Shown piece by piece: positions 1-4,999 of a stretch of DNA of 11,252 nt (the first letter of the stretch is position 1; each line of letters begins with the position of its first letter). Both the position numbers and the translations under genes were made by a program. The DNA comes from Bacteroidota bacterium. Its GTDB lineage: Bacteria; Bacteroidota; Bacteroidia; B-17B0; Aurantibacillaceae. The stretch is taken from contig JANYBY010000402.1 of assembly GCA_025360565.1 (NCBI GenBank), positions 1 to 11,252 of the forward strand, read 5' to 3'. Below the pieces are notes generated by a model that saw nothing but the letters and a program-made list of their open reading frames with translations, was not told the origin of the DNA and made no database searches.

Positions 1-2564
1 ACAAATTTTTCGTTGGCCAATTTTATTTGCACCGACTTTAAAAAACCCTGATTGTATTCCAGTTCTTTTTTTAATCGGATTTTTTCTTCAGCAGTGTTCG
101 TTTCAACATTAGAAGTTATTATATAATCCAATGTTTTTACACTAAAAGAGTATCCATTTTTATTTAATTCAGGATTTGCAGAATAATTTGATAGGTTAGC
201 CAATTTGAGAATGGAGTCCTTAAACAAAAGGTCAGATTCAGATTCCTGTCCTTTAAATGTTAGTTCAACTTTTTCTTTAGGAGATAATCCTTTTGTATTT
301 CTAAAATTTCGAACTTGCATAATAATACCCTGTGCAATTTCAAAATTTGCGATTATATTTTGATTTACTTTTCCTGCTTCAGGCCATTTTGCCACAATGC
401 AGCAATCCATTTCTTTTCTTTCTTTTATTAAATGCCAGATCTCTTCGGTAATAAAAGGCATCCACGGATGCATGATCTTTAATAAACTTTCTAAAAAGTT
501 TATAGTTGCATCGTACGTTGCTTTATCGATCGGTTGTGCTTTCCCATCAATAAATTCAGGCTTGATCACTTCCAAATACCAGGCGCAAAAATCATCCCAC
601 ACCAATTTATACGTTGCCATTAAGGCATCGCTCATGCGGTATTTACTGTAATGATCGTTTATAATTTCAAGCTGCTCAGATAATTTATTTTCGAACCAAA
701 TTATTGCTGCTTTTGAAGATGGCGGTTGTTCTACCCCCTCTCCTTTGGAAAAGGCTGGGGAGAGGTCAAAGCCTTTAATTAATCTAAACGCATTCCAAAC
801 TTTATTCCAAAAATTTCTGCCTTGTTCGCAATGCGATTCATCAAACATCAGATCATTTCCTGCAGGCGAACACAATAACATTCCAACCCTAACCCCATCT
901 GCACCATATTTTGAAATAAGTTCTAAAGGCTCGGGACTATTACCCAAACTCTTGCTCATTTTTCTTCCCAATTTATCGCGAACAATTCCGGTTAAATAAA
1001 CATTAGTAAATGGTTTTTGCCCTGTGTATTCCTTTCCTGCAATGATCATGCGTGCCACCCAAAAAAATAAAATTTCGGGCGCGGTTACAAGGTCGTTAGT
1101 TGGATAATAATATTTTAGATCGGCATTTGCTTTATCCCAACCATTTTGAATCACCTTCGGATCAAAAACCGTTAAAGGCCACAGCCAGGAAGAGAACCAA
1201 GTATCAAGAACATCTTCGTCTTGTTTTATATCACCAATTTTTAATTCTAAATTCTCAATTTTTAATTTCTGAAAAGCTTCTTCTTTCGTTTTAGCCACCG
1301 CCGTATTTCCTTTGTTATCATACCACGCCGGAATTTGTTGTCCCCACCACAACTGACGGCTGATGCACCAATCGTGTACATTTTCCATCCAATGTTTATA
1401 GGTGTTTACAAATTTTTCGGGAATTAATTTTACGTCGCCGCTCATTACCGCGTCCAAAGCCGGCTTACTTACATCGGCCATTTTTAAAAACCATTGCATA
1501 GATAATTTTGGTTCAATCACAGCATCGGTTCGTTCGCTGTGGCCAACTTTATTTTTTATTTCTTCAACTTTTTCAACCAAACCCTGTTCCTGCAAATCTT
1601 TTATAATTTGTTTACGGCAGGCAAATCTATCCATTCCCACATAAGCACCCGCGGCCTCGCTAATGGTGCCGTTTGCGTTCAAAGCATCAATTACCGGTAA
1701 CTTATGTTTTTGTCCTAAATTAAAATCGTTTATATCATGCGCCGGGGTAACTTTTAATGCTCCCGTTCCAAATTCAAGATCAATATAATCATCAAAAATT
1801 AACGGCACCTCGCGGTTAACTATAGGAACAATTATTGTCGCTCCTTTTAAATGTTTGTATCGTTCGTCATTAGGATGTACACACACAGCGGTATCGCCCA
1901 TTATTGTTTCGGGACGCGTGGTTGCAACTGTAATAAATTTATCGCTTCCTTTTATTTTATATTTAACAAAAACCAGTTTACTGCTGCTTTCTTTATGAAT
2001 TACTTCCTCATCGCTCACAGCGGTTAATCCTACAGGATCCCAATTTACCATACGTACACCGCGGTAAATTTGCCCTTTTTTGTACAGATCAATAAAAACA
2101 TCAATTACGGCCTCGCTCAGGCCTTCTTCCATGGTAAAACGGGTCCGATCCCAATCGCAACTGGCACCTAATTTTTTTAGTTGTTCTAAAATAATGCCAC
2201 CGTATTTTTCTTTCCAGTCCCAGGCGTGTTTTAAAAACTCATCGCGGCTTAGGTCTTTTTTACTGATGCCTTTTTCTTTTAAGAGGGCTACTACTTTTGC
2301 TTCAGTTGCAATACTTGCATGGTCGGTACCCGGCACCCAGCAAGCATTATAGCCTAACATACGCGCACGGCGAATTAAAACATCCTGTATGGTATTGTTT
2401 AACATGTGGCCCATATGCAGCACACCGGTAACGTTTGGTGGCGGAATAACAATTGTATATGGTGTACGCTTATCAGGTACCGATCTAAAGAATTTTTTTT
2501 GCAACCAATAAGGATACCATTTGTCTTCGGCCTCTTGTGGATTATAGGTTTTGGCTATTTCCAT
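1..2564 (-). CDS. valS: Valyl-tRNA synthetase (ValS), C-terminus cut off by window edge
   Basis: Class I aminoacyl-tRNA synthetase that charges tRNA-Val with valine in the cytoplasm. Reading the minus strand from ATG 2564-2562 gives 854 open codons to the window edge. The HIGH signature is HMGH at residues 50-53, inside PPPNVTGVLHMGHML. The KMSKS loop is at 535-539 (GRKMSKSLGNS). Further hallmarks are WVPGTDHASIATE, VATTRPETIMGDTAV of the editing domain, and DEDVLDTWFSSWLWP. The last visible residues (KLANEKF) belong to the C-terminal coiled-coil arm, so from the usual family length only about 20-25 residues should be missing. Two stretches look foreign: residues 433-445 and 601-611, listed separately as repeats. 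Both keep the frame and lie outside the signature motifs. The gene is divergent from the DUF1573 cluster, and a TATTTTTG box lies 35 nt upstream of the start. The family call is very secure. Confidence 0.97.
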   Translation of the reverse strand, partial: MEIAKTYNPQEAEDKWYPYWLQKKFFRSVPDKRTPYTIVIPPPNVTGVLHMGHMLNNTIQDVLIRRARMLGYNACWVPGTDHASIATEAKVVALLKEKGISKKDLSRDEFLKHAWDWKEKYGGIILEQLKKLGASCDWDRTRFTMEEGLSEAVIDVFIDLYKKGQIYRGVRMVNWDPVGLTAVSDEEVIHKESSSKLVFVKYKIKGSDKFITVATTRPETIMGDTAVCVHPNDERYKHLKGATIIVPIVNREVPLIFDDYIDLEFGTGALKVTPAHDINDFNLGQKHKLPVIDALNANGTISEAAGAYVGMDRFACRKQIIKDLQEQGLVEKVEEIKNKVGHSERTDAVIEPKLSMQWFLKMADVSKPALDAVMSGDVKLIPEKFVNTYKHWMENVHDWCISRQLWWGQQIPAWYDNKGNTAVAKTKEEAFQKLKIENLELKIGDIKQDEDVLDTWFSSWLWPLTVFDPKVIQNGWDKANADLKYYYPTNDLVTAPEILFFWVARMIIAGKEYTGQKPFTNVYLTGIVRDKLGRKMSKSLGNSPEPLELISKYGADGVRVGMLLCSPAGNDLMFDESHCEQGRNFWNKVWNAFRLIKGFDLSPAFSKGEGVEQPPSSKAAIIWFENKLSEQLEIINDHYSKYRMSDALMATYKLVWDDFCAWYLEVIKPEFIDGKAQPIDKATYDATINFLESLLKIMHPWMPFITEEIWHLIKERKEMDCCIVAKWPEAGKVNQNIIANFEIAQGIIMQVRNFRNTKGLSPKEKVELTFKGQESESDLLFKDSILKLANLSNYSANPELNKNGYSFSVKTLDYIITSNVETNTAEEKIRLKKELEYNQGFLKSVQIKLANEKF
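732..767. repeat. Palindromic repeat-like insert in frame inside valS
   Basis: The segment contains two nested inverted repeats. CCTCTCC (737-743) pairs with GGAGAGG (759-765), and CCTTT (742-746) pairs with AAAGG (750-754), with a very GC-rich character unlike the AT-rich gene around it. On the minus strand it encodes LSPAFSKGEGV (residues 601-611), between NAFRLIKGFD and EQPPSSKAA. From memory, ValS of related bacteria runs almost directly from the KGW/KGF segment to the E-Q-P-x-S-S-K segment, so about 10-11 codons look inserted. I recognise the CCCTCTCC...GGCTGGGGAGAGG pattern as a dispersed repeat seen in Bacteroidota genomes. That recognition is recollection, not a search result. Confidence 0.65.
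1233..1270. repeat. Two-copy AT-rich direct repeat (21-bp period) inside valS
   Basis: CAATTTTTAATT occurs at 1235-1246 and again at 1256-1267, exactly 21 bp apart, so the repeat keeps the reading frame. On the minus strand it encodes KLKIENLELKIGD (residues 433-445), with a 7-residue echo LKIENLE / LKIGDIK, just before the conserved DEDVLDTWFSSW block. The DNA resembles the ATTGAGAATTTAGAATT-type spacer repeats I associate with Bacteroidota genomes. Unlike the palindromic segment, it does not clearly lengthen the protein, so it may replace a variable loop or be ordinary Lys/Leu/Glu-rich coding sequence. Confidence 0.45.
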
Positions 2565-2598
2565 GTTAAACTATTTTAAAATATTTTGTTAAATTTCG

Positions 2599-2606
2599 CA
2601 AAAATA
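2599..2606 (-). promoter_or_regulatory. Possible -7 box (TATTTTTG) for valS
   Basis: Read on the minus strand this is TATTTTTG, an exact match to the Bacteroidota -7 consensus TAnnTTTG, 35 nt before the valS ATG. No TTTG-type -33 element lies at the expected spacing, and the region is AT-rich, so a chance match is possible. Confidence 0.35.
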
Positions 2607-2629
2607 CGCAAACAAACGCATGTATGTTC

Positions 2630-2637
2630 TATCTTTA
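2630..2637 (+). promoter_or_regulatory. Possible -7 box (TATCTTTA) for the first DUF1573 gene
   Basis: TATCTTTA matches TAnnTTTG at all but the last position and sits 37 nt before the preferred ATG at 2675. If it is the promoter, transcription would begin after the upstream ATG at 2624, which supports the shorter start chosen for that gene. No -33 element is visible. Confidence 0.25.
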
Positions 2638-2674
2638 TGGCACGATATTAGTAACAACAATAAAAAATACAATT

Positions 2675-3184
2675 ATGAAAAAATTAATTTTAACTTTAGG
2701 AATGGTTGCAGGCTTATCTGCTTTAACTTTTGCTCAAGACGGACATGGTGCCGGAGACGGGCATAACCACGGAACCGCCACTCCAACAGAAACCACTGCC
2801 CCTGCCAGTTTAGCCGATATTAAGCTTGACAAAATAGTGCATGATTATGGCAATGTTCAGCAAGGTGGAAATGGAGAATGTGAGTTTAAATTCATTAATA
2901 ACGGTAAAGAGCCATTGGTTATTACTAATTGTTTAGGGAGCTGCGGCTGTACAGTGCCACAATGCCCTAAAGAACCAATTTTACCGGGTAAATCGGGTGT
3001 TATAAAAGTAAAATACGATACACAGCGTCCGGGCGGTTTTACTAAAATGGTAACCGTTAACTCAAACGCAAAAAGCGGTACTCAGCAATTAACTATTAAA
3101 GGTACTGTTGAAGTTAAGCCTGTGGAAGTAGCATTTCCGGTAAACGAAACTCCAAAAGGAGCGCCTGTTGAGAAAAAAGGTTAA
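2675..3184 (+). CDS. Exported DUF1573 protein with His-rich N-terminal segment
   Basis: DUF1573 proteins are small exported beta-sandwich proteins resembling ASH/MSP-type Ig folds; their cellular role is unknown. The start at 2675 is preferred over an in-frame ATG at 2624 because it opens a standard signal peptide, MKKLILTLGMVAGLSALTFA, before QDG. The mature protein (169 aa with signal) begins with a Gly/His-rich stretch, GHGAGDGHNHG (residues 23-33), then a Thr/Pro/Ala linker, then the DUF1573 domain (about 50-148). The domain has VHDYGNV, the family Cys motif SCGCT (89-93), PILPGKSGVIKVKYDT and a closing IKGTVEVKP. Cysteines at 69, 86, 90, 92 and 97 are more than in the next two paralogues. 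Together with the histidines this could allow metal binding, which is inference only. It is the first of three tandem paralogues. Confidence 0.9.
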   Translation: MKKLILTLGMVAGLSALTFAQDGHGAGDGHNHGTATPTETTAPASLADIKLDKIVHDYGNVQQGGNGECEFKFINNGKEPLVITNCLGSCGCTVPQCPKEPILPGKSGVIKVKYDTQRPGGFTKMVTVNSNAKSGTQQLTIKGTVEVKPVEVAFPVNETPKGAPVEKKG

Positions 3185-3249
3185 TTTTTAACCTTATTAT
3201 TTCTTTGGCATTTTATTTGCAGGAATGATCTATAATAAAAACTAAAAAC

Positions 3250-3690
3250 ATGAAAAAGTTACTCTCTTTAATAGTTGTTCTGTTTGGTTTAGGCTTCGGC
3301 TTAAATGCGCAGGATTCTGTGATCCCAAATCCTGATCCGAATGCTGCTGATATGAAGTTTGAAAGCGAAGTGATAGATTTTGGTACAATTGAATGGGATG
3401 CGAACGGTATTCGTGAATTTAAATTTACAAATGTTGGTAAAAGCCCTTTAACCATTTCTTCGGTTGTTGGCGAGTGCGGTTGTACTGCTACAACTATTGA
3501 TGGTAAACCGGGCTGGCCTCAAGAGCCTATTTTACCCGGCAAAAGCGGTGTTATAAGAATTAAATACGATACTAAGCGTGAAGGCCGTTTTGAAAAAAAT
3601 GTAACTATTAGCTCAAATGGCAAATACGCTACCAAAAAAGTACGTATTAAAGGCGAGATAAAAGCAAAGCCCGTAGTTGAAGGAAATTAA
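3250..3690 (+). CDS. Exported DUF1573 protein, second tandem copy
   Basis: A 146-aa protein with a signal peptide (residues 1-20, ending GLNA before QDS), a short Asn/Pro linker, then a DUF1573 domain with VIDFGTIEWD, the Cys pair ECGCT (75-79) and the block PILPGKSGVIRIKYDTKREG (93-112). That block is nearly identical to the corresponding part of the preceding gene, showing that the two arose by duplication. It lacks the His-rich segment and extra cysteines of the first copy and has a GKPGWPQ insertion after the Cys pair. It follows the first gene by 65 nt with no terminator seen between them, so co-transcription is likely. A strong terminator follows it. Molecular function is unknown. Confidence 0.9.
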   Translation: MKKLLSLIVVLFGLGFGLNAQDSVIPNPDPNAADMKFESEVIDFGTIEWDANGIREFKFTNVGKSPLTISSVVGECGCTATTIDGKPGWPQEPILPGKSGVIRIKYDTKREGRFEKNVTISSNGKYATKKVRIKGEIKAKPVVEGN

Positions 3691-3708
3691 TTGGTTTAAA
3701 AATTTTAT

Positions 3709-3742
3709 AAAAAAATCTCCTCTTAACCGAGGGGATTTTTTT
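3709..3742 (+). terminator. Rho-independent terminator after the second DUF1573 gene
   Basis: AAAAAATCTCCTC (3710-3722) and GAGGGGATTTTTT (3729-3741) form a 13-bp stem with one T-G wobble around the loop TTAACC, and the 3' arm ends in a T run. The A and T runs on either side could also let it work for transcripts on the minus strand. It starts 19 nt after the stop codon at 3690 and separates the first two DUF1573 genes from the third. Confidence 0.9.
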
Positions 3743-3777
3743 ATGCCCTCTCCGCAAAAATTTGTAATTTAACCTCG

Positions 3778-4155
3778 ATGGATCTTAAAAAAATAATTTT
3801 AACCATTTTGCTTTTTGGATCTGTAATCGGCGGATCTGCACAAGTAAAGCTGGAAATAAAAGATTCCAAAAAAAGTTTTGGCTTCGTAAAAAAAGGAGAA
3901 GTTGTAAAGCTGAATTATGAAATACAGAACGCAGGTACTGAGCCTTTGATCATTAATAACATTGAGGTAAGCTGTTCGTGCACAAGTGTTGAGTACGATA
4001 AAAAACCCGTTTTGCCCGGGCAAAATACAATAGTAACTGTAATTTTTGATACCAAAACTGTTTACGACCGGCAAGATAGAGTTGTACTGGTGCACAGCAA
4101 CGATAAAAAAAGTCCACATAAACTGCGTTACAAAGGCATTGTGTTGAATAAATAG
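3778..4155 (+). CDS. Exported DUF1573 protein, third and shortest copy
   Basis: A 125-aa protein with a signal peptide (residues 1-21, ending GGSA before QVK) that leads almost directly into the DUF1573 domain without the linker seen in the other two copies. Recognisable blocks are SKKSFGFVKKGEVVKLNYEI, EPLIINNIEVSCSCTS (55-70), KPVLPGQNTIVTVIFDT and a closing LRYKGIV. The Cys motif is SCSCT rather than S/ECGCT, and the LPGKSG block has diverged to LPGQNT, so this copy is older or under different constraint than the first two. A terminator lies upstream, so it probably has its own promoter; TAATTTAA at 3765-3772 is a possible but very close -7 box. Function is unknown. Confidence 0.87.
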   Translation: MDLKKIILTILLFGSVIGGSAQVKLEIKDSKKSFGFVKKGEVVKLNYEIQNAGTEPLIINNIEVSCSCTSVEYDKKPVLPGQNTIVTVIFDTKTVYDRQDRVVLVHSNDKKSPHKLRYKGIVLNK

Positions 4156-4252
4156 TTTCTTGTTCCGAGTTTGGTGTTTCTTGTTTGTCTCTCGTCTTGA
4201 TTCTCTTTTGATCTTGTCTCTTGCTTCCTGCCTCCTTTTACATCCGAGTTTG
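4155..4252. repeat. Pyrimidine-rich repeat-like spacer between convergent genes
   Basis: The spacer is roughly four-fifths C+T on the plus strand, made of variants of TTTCTTGTT, GTCTCTCGTCTTGA and TCTCTTGCTTCCTG. TCCGAGTTTG occurs twice (4164-4173 and 4243-4252). The second copy lies inside the 3' end of the RNA methyltransferase gene, covering the codons for its last residues QTRM in part. The reverse complement of 4155-4172 matches 11222-11239 inside priA at 16 of 18 positions. No convincing terminator hairpin is seen here, although the genes on both sides converge on it. Confidence 0.6.
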
Positions 4253-4999
4253 TCTGAAAAATTCAGAAGTGATGATAGCTGTGGCCATGGCGGCATTCAG
4301 CGATTCTGTTCCCGATGCTTGATGTGATGGAATGGTGAGTGACTGGGTGATCAGCTTCAAATTTTCTTCATTTATTCCGTTGGCCTCGTTGCCAATTACA
4401 ATTAAGCCGTTGTTTAATTTTTCTTTGTAAATATTCTTTCCGTTTAAAACAGCGCCATAAACAGTTTTAATTTTGTAATTTTTAATCACATCGGGTAAGG
4501 GTAAATAAATAATTTTAACGCGTAAAAAAGCGCCCATGGTGGCCTGAATAACTTTTGGGTTGTATAGATCGCAGGTGCTGTTTGAACAAAAAATAGTTGA
4601 GATGCCATACCAATCGGCCAGGCGAATAATGGTGCCAAAATTACCCGGATCGCGAATATCATCCAGATAAAATGAATATTTCAAATCAAAATTATACGCA
4701 AGTTCCTGCTCTTTAAAAAAACTACAAATGGCAAGTGCACTGTTGGGCGTGGTTTGCACGCTTATTTTTTTTAATTCAATCTCCGAGATAGAGGTAGCTT
4801 CGATATTATTTTTTGCAATAAGTCCGGCATTTTCATCTATAAAAGCCGGTGTAGCAAACAGCGCTTTTATCATCTCCGTACGATGAAGGAGCAATTCTGT
4901 AACAGTTTTAATTCCTTCCGCCAAAAAAAGCCTCTCCGCATCTCTGTTCTTTTTAAGATGTAATGTTTGTATTTGCTTAATTTGGTTTTTACTTATCAT
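4238..4999 (-). CDS. SpoU/TrmH-family RNA methyltransferase
   Basis: Predicted SAM-dependent 2'-O-methyltransferase of the SPOUT superfamily acting on rRNA or tRNA; the target base cannot be read from the sequence. The 253-aa protein has an N-terminal substrate-binding region (1-105) beginning MISKNQIKQIQTLHLKK and containing LFLAEG. The knotted catalytic domain follows, with motif 1 LDDIRDPGNFGTIIRLADW (112-130; N120 and R126), motif 2 IVIGNEANGI (200-209) and motif 3 SGTESLNAAMATAI (229-242). ATG 4999-4997 is chosen because MISKNQIK matches the usual family N-terminus; an ATG 129 bases upstream would add an unrelated Lys/Phe-rich extension. The last residues (TRM) coincide with the spacer repeat and are probably not ancestral. 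The start codon overlaps that of tamL on the other strand. Confidence 0.93.
   Translation of the reverse strand: MISKNQIKQIQTLHLKKNRDAERLFLAEGIKTVTELLLHRTEMIKALFATPAFIDENAGLIAKNNIEATSISEIELKKISVQTTPNSALAICSFFKEQELAYNFDLKYSFYLDDIRDPGNFGTIIRLADWYGISTIFCSNSTCDLYNPKVIQATMGAFLRVKIIYLPLPDVIKNYKIKTVYGAVLNGKNIYKEKLNNGLIVIGNEANGINEENLKLITQSLTIPSHQASGTESLNAAMATAIITSEFFRQTRM

Noticed and set aside
397..2352. Several 64-90-aa plus-strand open frames across 397-2352
   Set aside because: All are antisense to valS, whose reading frame is open throughout and carries the family motifs.
2624..2674. Upstream ATG giving a 17-residue extension of the first DUF1573 protein
   Set aside because: The extension would place a neutral hydrophobic segment before a perfect MKK signal peptide, and the likely promoter box lies at 2630-2637, after this ATG.
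3213..3455. Minus-strand open frame over the second DUF1573 gene
   Set aside because: It is a shadow of the signal peptide and domain codons on the plus strand.
3799..4296. 165-aa open frame on the minus strand
   Set aside because: It is antisense to the third DUF1573 gene, has no recognisable domain, and spans the low-complexity spacer.
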